In this document: positions 14,077 through 21,437 of the stretch, in pieces
Layout: each line of letters opens with the position of its first letter
Position numbering within the stretch: the first letter of the stretch is position 1
Source of the DNA: Candidatus Daviesbacteria bacterium RIFCSPHIGHO2_02_FULL_39_12
Lineage (GTDB): Bacteria > Patescibacteriota > Microgenomatia > Daviesbacterales > UBA10151
Assembly (NCBI GenBank): GCA_001777055.1
Contig: MFCX01000022.1
Span: 1 to 27,099 of the forward strand
Reading direction: 5' to 3'
Length of the DNA: 27,099 bases
Program-made: the position numbers and the translations under genes
Notes under the pieces: generated by a model
What the model was told of the DNA's origin: nothing
What the model saw: the letters and a program-made list of their open reading frames with translations, nothing else
Database searches by the model: none

Positions 14077-14655
14077 ATGATAAGAATTAAAATTATCACT
14101 GGTTCGGTGCGTCCTGGAAGATTTAATATCCAACCAGCTACCTGGATCTATGAAATTGCTAAAAAAAGAATAGATATGGAGGCAGAACTGCTAGATTTAC
14201 TCAACATAAACCTACCCTTTCTTGACGAGTCAGTCCCGCCCTCTCAAAGGCAATATTCAAAAGGACATACTAAGAAGTGGTCAAAGATAATTAAAGAAGC
14301 TGATGGCTTTATCTTTGTTACTCCGGAATACAATCACGGCGTATCGCCAGTATTAAAAAATGCCGTAGATTATTTATTTTACGAATGGCACTATAAACCA
14401 GTCAGTTTTATCAGTTACGGATCTTTAGCAGCAGGATCAAGGGCTGTTGAGCATTGGCGGGGTATAGCTGCTGAAATAAAGATGTATGATTTAAGAGAAC
14501 AAGTTATGCTATCCAATTACTGGGAAAACTTAGATGAAAATGGTAAATACCAGTTTAATGATGCTCACGAAAAATCCGCTAATACAATGCTTGACGCTCT
14601 TACCTTTTGGGCAAGGAAAATGAAAGAAGCAAGGGCAGAGTTACAAAAACAATGA
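14077..14655 (+). CDS. NAD(P)H-dependent FMN reductase family protein (flavodoxin fold)
   Basis: A 192-residue flavoprotein of the FMN_red family, which reduces FMN, quinones or related acceptors with NAD(P)H. The FMN phosphate loop is visible near the start (ITGSVRPGRFN, about 7-17), and the second flavin motif is TPEYNHGVSPVLKNAVDYL (about 87-105), diagnostic for the family. A GSLAAGSRAVEHWRGIAAEI segment (about 115-135) matches the region lining the active site. Natural substrate unknown. It follows lexA on the same strand, but a separate promoter (13982-14010) suggests independent expression. No Shine-Dalgarno precedes the ATG; translation may depend on the upstream minigene. Confidence 0.88.
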   Translation: MIRIKIITGSVRPGRFNIQPATWIYEIAKKRIDMEAELLDLLNINLPFLDESVPPSQRQYSKGHTKKWSKIIKEADGFIFVTPEYNHGVSPVLKNAVDYLFYEWHYKPVSFISYGSLAAGSRAVEHWRGIAAEIKMYDLREQVMLSNYWENLDENGKYQFNDAHEKSANTMLDALTFWARKMKEARAELQKQ

Positions 14656-14708
14656 ACAAGTTCTTGCTCCAAAGTAGAGGAAAAAGTTAATTATGAAAAA
14701 GTATTCAG

Positions 14709-14966
14709 TTATTTTTTCTGTCTCCTATGAAAATCTCCCACATCAAAGACAGTATATAAATCGCTTGAATTTTTAATTATCTTCACTCGATACTGATTAT
14801 TAATTTTGAATGAACCAATTCCATTCTTTTTATCAATGAATATGAAATCAAGAAACCTATAACTTGGGTCGGTTATGAAATAGGCCCTTTGCTTTTCATA
14901 GGATTTCCACAAACCTAAGAATTTAATTTTATTTTTCGCTTTTTTGTTCTCTTTTACTGTCCTCAT
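14709..14966 (-). CDS. RelE/ParE-like toxin candidate
   Basis: About 85 residues, basic. The C-terminal two thirds shows the strand pattern of RelE-fold proteins: DPSYRFLDF, GIGSFKINNQYRVKII and LYTVFDVGDFHRR, comparable to the 'PSLRFKxL...W..RI...YR......I.L..I..H' pattern of cytotoxic RelE-like mRNases. The ATG at 14966 is preferred over a TTG at 14993; the gene overlaps the end of the upstream gene by 38 bases, typical of toxin-antitoxin pairs. mRNase activity is inferred from fold resemblance only; no catalytic residues can be asserted beyond the basic DFHRRQKK tail. Confidence 0.6.
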   Translation of the reverse strand: MRTVKENKKAKNKIKFLGLWKSYEKQRAYFITDPSYRFLDFIFIDKKNGIGSFKINNQYRVKIIKNSSDLYTVFDVGDFHRRQKK

Positions 14967-15249
14967 ACTCTGGAAGCTCAGAAAGCCCCTCAATGGTGCT
15001 ATCTATTTCTTCGGCAGAGTAATCTAATTTCTCTAAATCTTTCCTTATTTTACTAAGAGGAGCAAAAGAAAAAACTGGTATATCCGAATGAGTTATAGTC
15101 TTACGCTTTAATTTAACCACCATCCTGTTTTTTTCAGGAATATAATCCACATATTTAATTTTTGACTTATTTATTTTTAATCTTCTTTCGCTTTCGTTAT
15201 CTATGATAGATTGATTATGTATAAAATCCCAAGGCATTACATTAGTCAT
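14929..15249 (-). CDS. Putative antitoxin-like protein upstream of the RelE-like gene
   Basis: 106 residues when started at the ATG at 15249, which has GGAGG about 11 nt upstream; ATGs at 15285 and 15291 would add a Lys-rich leader that overlaps that site. No known antitoxin DNA-binding motif is recognised. The middle (KINKSKIKYVDYIPEKNRMVVKLKRK) is beta-rich, and the C-terminal half (LSKIRKDLEKLDYSAEEIDSTIEGL...) is acidic and helical, like the flexible toxin-neutralising tail of many antitoxins. The assignment rests on size, charge and position. Its start overlaps the stop of the preceding 47-codon frame by 8 bases. Confidence 0.5.
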   Translation of the reverse strand: MTNVMPWDFIHNQSIIDNESERRLKINKSKIKYVDYIPEKNRMVVKLKRKTITHSDIPVFSFAPLSKIRKDLEKLDYSAEEIDSTIEGLSELPEYEDSKREQKSEK

Positions 15250-15385
15250 ACTTCTTAATCCCTCCTTTTTCTTTTCCTTTTTCATGAGCATGATTTGTCG
15301 CTAGGATTAAATCTGCTAATTCTAACCCCACTGGTTTTGGAAGCGTTACCCGAGATACAATTTGGCCAGTCGTACGAAGATTTTC
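15242..15385 (-). pseudogene. 47-codon frame after the sortase stop, probable gene relic
   Basis: Directly after the sortase stop codon (TAA 15388-15386) the same frame stays open for 47 codons with plausible protein composition: GQIVSRVTLPKPVGLELADL, then ILATNHAHEKGKEKGG. It ends in a TAA that overlaps the start of the antitoxin-like gene by 8 bases, a classic coupled arrangement. No ATG, GTG or TTG lies at its beginning (only an internal GTG). The GLELADLI stretch is reminiscent of the C-terminus of DUF3800-type proteins, but this is weak. Either the 3' stump of a lost gene or a readthrough extension of the sortase. Confidence 0.35.
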
Positions 15386-15913
15386 TTAGGAATTTTTGGA
15401 GCTGACGAATTTGGCGCGGACGAGTAGACGTGATTCATCAAAAACCCCGTCGCAGGTAAACATTGTTAAGTCATCTCTTTGAATTGAAATCAGCTTCCCT
15501 GTTTGTCTGGGCTCTATCTCCTCTTTTAGATAAACCTCATAAGTAAATTTGTCGTCTTGATTATCTGATACTTCAATCAAATCCCCTTCAGTAAGATTTA
15601 TTAAGTCCGCAAATAGTCCCGGCCTTTTATGCCCATATAAAACTGTATTAAACCCTTCTCCTAATTCTCCGCTGGTAGGCAGGTATAAAATTTCATTGTC
15701 AGATAAAATCCACTCCCCATTAATGATTCCCCCGCGGACAATATCCGCATCAACTCCTATTTTGGAGATTCTAATATGGCTTGGCTCAGACGCAACCTGT
15801 TCCTTACCAGCTTGAGTTTGTTGCGGCTTTAGATAATTTGGAGTTTTAAAAAACCCAGTTAAAAAAATAACAAAACCAATAATAATTAGTATTGGGGGGA
15901 ACTTTAAGCCCAT
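15386..15913 (-). CDS. Sortase (transpeptidase)
   Basis: A membrane-anchored cysteine transpeptidase that cleaves a sorting signal and attaches proteins to the cell surface. The 175-residue product has an N-terminal membrane helix (about 6-22), then the sortase beta-barrel with His95 in LYGHKR, Cys154 in TMFTCDG (the TLxTC motif) and Arg162 or Arg166 in SRLLVRAKF. It is compact, like class D/E enzymes. Its ATG lies inside the last codons of the LAPTG substrate gene (10-bp overlap), so enzyme and substrate are translationally coupled and are very likely a dedicated pair. Confidence 0.92.
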   Translation of the reverse strand: MGLKFPPILIIIGFVIFLTGFFKTPNYLKPQQTQAGKEQVASEPSHIRISKIGVDADIVRGGIINGEWILSDNEILYLPTSGELGEGFNTVLYGHKRPGLFADLINLTEGDLIEVSDNQDDKFTYEVYLKEEIEPRQTGKLISIQRDDLTMFTCDGVFDESRLLVRAKFVSSKNS

Positions 15914-16404
15914 TTACCCTTGGCATAGCCTAATAACCCTAATCCGGAAATTATAATACCTGCAGCCTTCAAAAGATTGGCAATCAGTTGATCAAATACT
16001 CCGGTCGGCGCTAAGGCTTGTGCGCCTAAAACCTCGCCTTGTTGCGCTTGAGCCCCTAAAACTGCAGGTGCAGGAGTAGAAGTTGGAGTTGCCGCCGCGC
16101 CCAAAACTGCTCCTTGACCTGGTGTAGGAGTTGGTGTCGGCGTAGCCGCAGAAGAAGGAGTAGGTGTGGGAGTCGAACTTGTATCTGAAGGATAATCGGC
16201 ATCTCCTGAAATTAAGATGTCGCTTTCATGTCCGGCTCTGGGGGCGCCATCTGTATTGAAGTGACCGCCTTCTGCATTAGAGCTCACTGTAATCTTTACA
16301 AAAGTATTAGACTCGCTGCCTGTACCATGGCATATTGTTACTTTATCATTATTTTGTGCATTAACTACAGTGTTTTGGGTTATTAAAATAGTGTAAGGAA
16401 ACAG
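15904..16404 (-). CDS. Sortase substrate with LAPTG signal, Pro/Thr stalk and Cys-His domain
   Basis: The C-terminus is a complete cell-wall sorting signal: LAPTG, a hydrophobic helix (FDQLIANLLKAAGIIISGLGLLGYA) and a basic end (KGKW). Before it lie a Thr/Pro-rich stalk and three VLGA repeats. The N-terminal part reads DKVTICHGTGSESNTF and then EGGHF...GHESDI, a Cys-His motif domain I recall from secreted proteins of these bacteria. A GTG at 16287 would cut through that domain. The frame is open to a TAA near 16414 and includes a hydrophobic start (LFPYTILITQNTVVNAQ), a plausible short signal peptide. The only well-placed start is a CTG at 16402-16404, 8 nt after a TATAAC -10. The start is therefore provisional, and N-terminal damage is possible. 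Confidence 0.75.
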   Translation of the reverse strand: MFPYTILITQNTVVNAQNNDKVTICHGTGSESNTFVKITVSSNAEGGHFNTDGAPRAGHESDILISGDADYPSDTSSTPTPTPSSAATPTPTPTPGQGAVLGAAATPTSTPAPAVLGAQAQQGEVLGAQALAPTGVFDQLIANLLKAAGIIISGLGLLGYAKGKWA

Positions 16405-16412
16405 GAAGATCT

Positions 16413-16420
16413 GTTATACT
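16413..16420. promoter_or_regulatory. Overlapping divergent -10 elements (dedA and sortase substrate)
   Basis: Plus strand: TGT-TATACT (TATACT 16415-16420), 8 nt before the dedA ATG. Minus strand: TATAAC (16418-16413), 8 nt before the CTG at 16404. The two hexamers share the GTTATAC core, so polymerase can serve only one direction at a time. Confidence 0.5.
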
Positions 16421-16428
16421 AATCTTTA

Positions 16429-17049
16429 ATGCATTTTGACCTTATACCTCTGATTAAAACTGCCGGATATTTGGGGGTTTTTACAATAGTTTTTTTGGAG
16501 TCGGGATTACTGATCGGATTTTTCTTTCCGGGAGATAGTCTGCTTTTTACTGCCGGCTTTTTGGCTTCACAAGGATACTTGGATATCAGTGTTTTAATAA
16601 TAGGTTGTTTTATCTTTGCAGTTTTAGGAGACAGTATTGGTTATTATATTGGTAAAACATTCGGTCCTAGGATTTTTACCAAAGACGATTCTATTTTTTT
16701 TCAAAAAAGGCATTTGGAAAGAGCACAAAAGTTTTATGACAAACATGGGGGTAAAACCATTATTTTAGCCCGGTTTATTCCGGTGATCAGAGCCTTTGCT
16801 CCGGTTGTGGCAGGCGCCGGAAAAATGGACTATAAAAGGTTTGTCACGTTTAACTTGGCAGGCGGAATTTTATGGGCAATCGGCGTAACTTTGGCAGGTT
16901 ACTTCTTAGGAAGCTTGATTCCTGATGTTGATAAATATCTTCTGCCCATTATTGGACTAATTATTATTGCCTCTGTTTTACCTGCGCTACATCATATTTT
17001 GGTTGATGCGGAAATCAGAACCAGTTTATTAAGAAGAATAAGAAAATGA
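16429..17049 (+). CDS. DedA family membrane protein (VTT/SNARE-associated fold)
   Basis: DedA proteins are thought to act as lipid (undecaprenyl phosphate or phospholipid) flippases or proton-coupled transporters. The 206-residue product has the family landmarks: FLESGLLIGFFFPGDSLLF (first re-entrant region), LGDSIGYYIGKTFG, KFYDKHGGKTIILARFIPVIRAFAPVVAGAGKM (the GGK-RFxPxxR-PxxAG block) and NLAGGILWAIGVTLAGYFLG. Acidic Glu and Asp and basic Arg residues of the proposed mechanism are present. It starts at an ATG 8 nt after an extended -10, so it is probably leaderless, and is followed 3 bases later by rsmI. Confidence 0.92.
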   Translation: MHFDLIPLIKTAGYLGVFTIVFLESGLLIGFFFPGDSLLFTAGFLASQGYLDISVLIIGCFIFAVLGDSIGYYIGKTFGPRIFTKDDSIFFQKRHLERAQKFYDKHGGKTIILARFIPVIRAFAPVVAGAGKMDYKRFVTFNLAGGILWAIGVTLAGYFLGSLIPDVDKYLLPIIGLIIIASVLPALHHILVDAEIRTSLLRRIRK

Positions 17050-17052
17050 CAA

Positions 17053-17715
17053 ATGCTATACCTTATCCCCACACCGATTGGTAACTTAAAGGATATCACC
17101 CTGAGGGCATTAGAAACCTTAGAATTAGTAGAAGGTATAATTTGTGAAGACACCAGACGAACCTCCCAGCTACTCAACCATTATCAAATAAATAAGCCGT
17201 TATTAGTCTTGAATGACTATAATGAAGTAGGCCAACTTCCTAAAATTTTATCAGCTTTAACGTCGGGCCAAAATTTAGCCTTAGTTTCAGATGCAGGCAC
17301 GCCTTTAATTTCTGATCCTGGATATAAGTTAGTCAGAGAATGTATTGCTCAAAATATACCTGTTGATTCCCTACCCGGGCCTTCTTCAGTCATCACAGCT
17401 TTAACACTTTCAGGGCTTCCGCCTGATAAATTTTTCTTCTTAGGCTATCCTCCTGAAAAACCGGGCAAAAGAGTAGATTTCTTTAAAAAATTATCTACAA
17501 CTTACAACCTACTCCCTGCCACCTATATAATGTTTGTTTCTCCTCATAAATTACTGCGAGTCTTAGAAGGAATGAAGGAGGTTTTAGGGGATATAGAGGT
17601 AGTTTTGGCAAAAGAGCTAACTAAAGTTTATCAAAGCGTACAGACTAAAAAGATTTCCAAGTGGCTTGAAAAACTAAAATCCCCCAAAGGTGAGTATATT
17701 TTACTATTTCGGTGA
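17053..17715 (+). CDS. rsmI: 16S rRNA 2'-O-ribose C1402 methyltransferase RsmI
   Basis: RsmI methylates the 2'-OH of C1402 in the decoding centre with S-adenosylmethionine. Diagnostic motifs: LIPTPIGNLKDITLRALETL at the start, CEDTRRTSQLL (about 31-41), LVSDAGTPLISDPG (about 77-90), DSLPGPSSVITALTLSGLP (about 106-124) and the FVSPHKL / ELTK motifs. At 220 residues it is shorter than the ~285-residue enterobacterial enzyme; only the small C-terminal domain is missing, and the catalytic tetrapyrrole-methylase fold is complete. It follows dedA by 3 bases and its last 12 bases overlap the end of the opposing glycosyltransferase gene. Confidence 0.95.
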   Translation: MLYLIPTPIGNLKDITLRALETLELVEGIICEDTRRTSQLLNHYQINKPLLVLNDYNEVGQLPKILSALTSGQNLALVSDAGTPLISDPGYKLVRECIAQNIPVDSLPGPSSVITALTLSGLPPDKFFFLGYPPEKPGKRVDFFKKLSTTYNLLPATYIMFVSPHKLLRVLEGMKEVLGDIEVVLAKELTKVYQSVQTKKISKWLEKLKSPKGEYILLFR

Positions 17716-19293
17716 ATATAATTTTACTTTTGTAATTTCATTGGAATAAATCATCTTCCACTCCTTAAATTCCTTCGGCAGTTGGCCTTCTTTGACAGCA
17801 ATATAGTTAAACTTGTCTCCCACCTTAACCCAGGAATCATCAATAAAAGGAAAGTTCACGTAATACAAATTATGGAAGCCGTAAAGCAGTACTTTATCAT
17901 CCAGTTTTATCTTTTTTGCAAAATAGCCGTCAATATCTGCAAAATTTCCATAATTAAATTCTAGGTGCTTGCTTAAAAAAGCTTCTTTATTTTCCCTACC
18001 CAAGACATAACTAATGTACCTCTGATTTGCCATCCCCCTAAAAAGGATGGTAATAAAGGCAATAAATAATATAAATGCTACTGATAGTCTAAAAAATATT
18101 TTTTGTGTCTGCAATAAATTCAGAGTTAAAACTACAAGCATTGAAAGTACCGGTAAAAACGGGATTAAAAATCTGCCCCCTCCTGTTCTGGGAGTTAAAT
18201 ACCATACAATAACTGACAAGACGGAAAAATAAAAAAATACCCGCTCTTTGGCATTAAACTTTTTAAAAATTAAAAAAGATAAGGGTAAAAAAACTATATA
18301 AACAGGAGATATTGGATCCGCCGCATGAGTAAAAACCTCCCAGATATCTTGAAAAAAATTAACCGGACTCAAAGTAGGGATACGAGTATTACCTTGTAAG
18401 TCATTGGAAAACAAAGGATAAAACGGATTTCCCCTATTCATAAAGGCATGAATAAACCAAGGTAGCGGTACCAAAATTGCAAAGCATATATAGGTAACCA
18501 TATTTTTAAATATTTTGATAATGGGATCTTTTAATTTAAACGAGTAAGCGAAAATAAAGATTAATAAAAGCCCTAATGTTCCGAAACTTAAAAGCTTTGT
18601 ACTGATTGCCAAACCTATTATTAACCCTGAATAAACAAACCATTTTAATTGCCTGTCTTCAATCCATTTCACAATCCCCCAAAAAGCTAACAGTTCAAAA
18701 AACGTCCGAGAGAGTTCTGTGTACGCAGTGATCGATTCCCAGGCAACCACCAAATTGCCATAAAAAACTATAACTGCAAGAAGCGAAAACTCAGTAGTCA
18801 AGAAATGCTTGACGATTTTATAAATGCTCAGACAAATCCCCAAACCGAAAATGAAATGTACGATTTTTGCTAAAATTTCCGAGTGCAGCGCCAAAGATGC
18901 CAAATATAGCATCTCTGTTAACTGAGGCATGACAGAGTAATAAAGCGTACCCCCGGGAACAAAGTAAAAGGAGCCATTTTGCAAATACAATTTTGGTAAG
19001 GTCAAATGATACCAAAGTGCATCGAACGCCAGTTCAGGCCCTAAAACCCCTATCAAGTTTATAAATCCAAGTAAGAATAGAGTAGCAATTAATATATAAA
19101 AGAATGCATTTTGACGGTTAAACCGTCTTAGGGATATTTTCCTCCATCCTAAATTCTTTCTAAAAATAACAAGTATAGTTAAAGCAAAAATTAAAGTCGT
19201 AATTAATATTATTCCTTTTGACAAAAACCCCAATAGTCCAAGAAATAAAATCAGATAACCATATAAACCTATAAGGATAGCGGTATTAAACAT
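17704..19293 (-). CDS. GT-C type polytopic glycosyltransferase (GT39/ArnT-like)
   Basis: A 529-residue membrane protein with about 11-13 hydrophobic helices. The first extracytoplasmic loop carries GPELAFDALWYHLTLPKLYLQNG, the acidic loop motif used by lipid-linked sugar transferases of the GT-C superfamily, and the sequence ends in a short soluble domain (about 450-529). It should transfer a sugar from a polyprenyl-phosphate donor to a lipid or protein outside the membrane; donor and acceptor are unknown. A GGAGG lies only 4 nt before the ATG, which is unusually close. It is last in the minus-strand run, 99 bases after the PEP-synthase-like gene, with its own TATAAA-like -10 near 19320. Confidence 0.8.
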   Translation of the reverse strand: MFNTAILIGLYGYLILFLGLLGFLSKGIILITTLIFALTILVIFRKNLGWRKISLRRFNRQNAFFYILIATLFLLGFINLIGVLGPELAFDALWYHLTLPKLYLQNGSFYFVPGGTLYYSVMPQLTEMLYLASLALHSEILAKIVHFIFGLGICLSIYKIVKHFLTTEFSLLAVIVFYGNLVVAWESITAYTELSRTFFELLAFWGIVKWIEDRQLKWFVYSGLIIGLAISTKLLSFGTLGLLLIFIFAYSFKLKDPIIKIFKNMVTYICFAILVPLPWFIHAFMNRGNPFYPLFSNDLQGNTRIPTLSPVNFFQDIWEVFTHAADPISPVYIVFLPLSFLIFKKFNAKERVFFYFSVLSVIVWYLTPRTGGGRFLIPFLPVLSMLVVLTLNLLQTQKIFFRLSVAFILFIAFITILFRGMANQRYISYVLGRENKEAFLSKHLEFNYGNFADIDGYFAKKIKLDDKVLLYGFHNLYYVNFPFIDDSWVKVGDKFNYIAVKEGQLPKEFKEWKMIYSNEITKVKLYSPK

Positions 19294-19392
19294 TTACCTC
19301 CTCTACAAAACAGGTAATTTATATAGATTGTGAGTTGCAGAAGCATCCAAATATAAAACAATGTATGTAAAATCCATCTAGACATTTTTACC

Positions 19393-20910
19393 TTAGGAGC
19401 TCCTTCTTAAAATGATTCTTTTTTCTACTTGATTTAATAAACCATAAACAGAATGAACCTCATATCTTTCTATTACCACTCCATATACACCTTTATCTAT
19501 TAGAAAATGCAAAACCTCCGTGTTTAAAACAATTGAACCGGTAGCCAGGAATCTAATTTTGGATTTATGCAATAACTTTACTCCGTCTTCCAAAAACTTA
19601 ATTAGGCCATCAACCTGATATTTGTAAAAGGCTAAATTTTCCTCTTTCACATCGAAACCATTTAAATGTGCTATTAATTCATCTAAATTTATCACCACTC
19701 CATCCAGTCCTACCAGCAGATATTGCTCCAAATTTATAATGTTTTCCGGCACACAAATTTCCAACCAAAGCTGCATGGATCTTTTTCTTGATAATTTCTT
19801 AACTGCTAAATTTCTTTTCAGTTGTAAAAATTCATTTAAGCTTCTAACAAATGGAACAACAATATGAACATTTAATAAATTCTTTTTATGTCTGGCAAAA
19901 TCTAAAGCATCTATTAGCGGATCAAGCAGGCTTTTTTGATGCAGTAACCGTAAAGCACCTCTGATTTTTCCTTGATTTTCTGCTATATCAGCCAGTTTAA
20001 AAAGAACAGGCTGCATAGGAAAAGATATTGCACTTTCTACTAATTTAAAAACTAAATTTTCAAAAGAATCCTGCGGTTTTTCTAAGTTGCATATCTTACC
20101 TGAATCTATATATACTCCATCCACATTTTTTTCTATGGTAAAACCTGTTGACAAATCCAAAAATACCTTCACAACAGACCTTACTTCAGGCATACCCTTA
20201 CCCACACCAGCCTTACCCACACCAGGTGTGTCGTAGGTAGACACCTCGGGAATTAAAAATGTGCTAGAAACTGGAGTATAGGGTAATACTCTAGATAATT
20301 TAATTCCATTGTCCAGTATCCATTCATATTCCTTGGGAATAAACAATTTTTTATTGGCTAAGTTGACAATTTCTAAAATTTGCTTTTGATCCATCGGATG
20401 AAGGCTATGAGAATCAACTTTTATCACTACATCATCTTGTAAAGGATCAAAAAAAGCTTTACCAAAAGACTTTAATTTACGGGTAAAAGTCACAACCTGA
20501 GGGTTTAAATCTTCAGTTACCCCGGGATAAAATCCCCCATGCCAAATTCTCCTTTTTATTTCCTCAATCCAATTTTGTAAAAGCGCTTGCCAAAGGGATT
20601 TTGTGCCTTTATACACCTCTCCATTTAGTAGAAAATTTTTGTGTTTTTTTGTTTCTTTTTCCAAAATCTGAGGGACCGGGATAGAATTAATTTCCTTTTT
20701 CACTAAAGTCAAGCTTTGTTCAAACACTTCTTTGCTGCCAAAGTCGTAGTGTTCCAAAATTGTTTTTAATTTTAAATGCGGGGGAGTTACTACTATGCTT
20801 GAAGCAACCGGCAAACCTACCCTGGCTAGCTTACCTAAGGCCACGTTTAAATTACCAAAAATCGGAGCATCGGTATCTGTTAATAATTTAATGGGCAGCG
20901 CTTCAATCAT
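19393..20910 (-). CDS. PEP-synthase-like protein without the phosphohistidine domain
   Basis: The N-terminal segment (APIFGNLNVALGKLARVGLPVASSIVVTPP) resembles the start of the nucleotide-binding domain of phosphoenolpyruvate synthase. The C-terminal half (about 300-450: PVLFKLADIAENQGKIRGALRLL, HIVVPFVRSLNEFLQLKRNL, GLDGVVINLDELIAHLNGFD) follows the PEP-utilising TIM-barrel domain. At 505 residues it is well below the ~750-870 of real PEP synthase. I see neither the swivelling GGxxSH His domain nor the barrel's catalytic Cys, so it is probably not an active PEP synthase. A 5-residue duplication (GVGKA) comes from repeat DNA at 20196-20230. It lies 10 bases after the DUF192 gene, so probably in its operon. 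Role unknown. Confidence 0.6.
   Translation of the reverse strand: MIEALPIKLLTDTDAPIFGNLNVALGKLARVGLPVASSIVVTPPHLKLKTILEHYDFGSKEVFEQSLTLVKKEINSIPVPQILEKETKKHKNFLLNGEVYKGTKSLWQALLQNWIEEIKRRIWHGGFYPGVTEDLNPQVVTFTRKLKSFGKAFFDPLQDDVVIKVDSHSLHPMDQKQILEIVNLANKKLFIPKEYEWILDNGIKLSRVLPYTPVSSTFLIPEVSTYDTPGVGKAGVGKGMPEVRSVVKVFLDLSTGFTIEKNVDGVYIDSGKICNLEKPQDSFENLVFKLVESAISFPMQPVLFKLADIAENQGKIRGALRLLHQKSLLDPLIDALDFARHKKNLLNVHIVVPFVRSLNEFLQLKRNLAVKKLSRKRSMQLWLEICVPENIINLEQYLLVGLDGVVINLDELIAHLNGFDVKEENLAFYKYQVDGLIKFLEDGVKLLHKSKIRFLATGSIVLNTEVLHFLIDKGVYGVVIERYEVHSVYGLLNQVEKRIILRRSS
20196..20230. repeat. Tandem 15-bp repeat with palindrome inside the PEP-synthase-like gene
   Basis: CCTTACCCACACCAG occurs twice in tandem (20196-20210, 20211-20225), and the second copy runs into CACACC-A-GGTGTG (20218-20230). 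It encodes DTPGVGKAGVGKG. The palindrome core resembles that in the uvrB insert, which also encodes TPGV. Confidence 0.65.
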
Positions 20911-20920
20911 AAGTCAAAAC

Positions 20921-21412
20921 TCAAAATTGTAACTTCACACTATCCCCTACCTGAATATTTAATTTCTGAGCCATTCCCCCATTTAATTCCAAAACTTTAT
21001 CTACTTCTACTTTAGCAGAATAGATAGGTAACTGCGAATCCTTTTGGTTGGGTGATGGGGGAGAAACATTTGCTAAAATATCTACTACCTTATCATCTTT
21101 AATCCAAATAAAATCTAGGGGGAAATTTAGTCCCTTCATCCAGAAAGGATATTTATCCGGTCTTTCAAAAACAAACAACATACCCAGATCCTGCGCTAAA
21201 CTGGTGCGGCCTCCCAAACCCTTACTTCTTTTAGGAGGAGTATCCGCCACCTCAACTTTCAAAACTATGTTATTAATTTGCAAATTGGCAATTTTGGGTG
21301 TTTGAGGCAAAAAGGGTAAATCGATATTGCCTGTAGTACCTGCATTAAAAATATACAGTCCGATTACAATGACTATTAAAAGAAATACTGTTTGGATAGT
21401 AAATTTTTTCAT
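20921..21412 (-). CDS. Membrane-anchored DUF192 protein
   Basis: 163 residues from the ATG at 21412; the longer open frame upstream would overlap the nuclease gene and was not used. An N-terminal membrane helix (about 6-24) tethers the DUF192 domain outside the cell. The family signature is clear: EVADTPPKRSKGLGGR, LGMLFVF, FWMKGLNFPLDFIWI and AKVEVDKVLELNGG. DUF192 has no settled biochemical role. It lies 25 bases downstream of the thermonuclease gene in a minus-strand operon. Confidence 0.88.
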   Translation of the reverse strand: MKKFTIQTVFLLIVIVIGLYIFNAGTTGNIDLPFLPQTPKIANLQINNIVLKVEVADTPPKRSKGLGGRTSLAQDLGMLFVFERPDKYPFWMKGLNFPLDFIWIKDDKVVDILANVSPPSPNQKDSQLPIYSAKVEVDKVLELNGGMAQKLNIQVGDSVKLQF

Positions 21413-21437
21413 TAATATAGTAAGTTTATCATAATCC

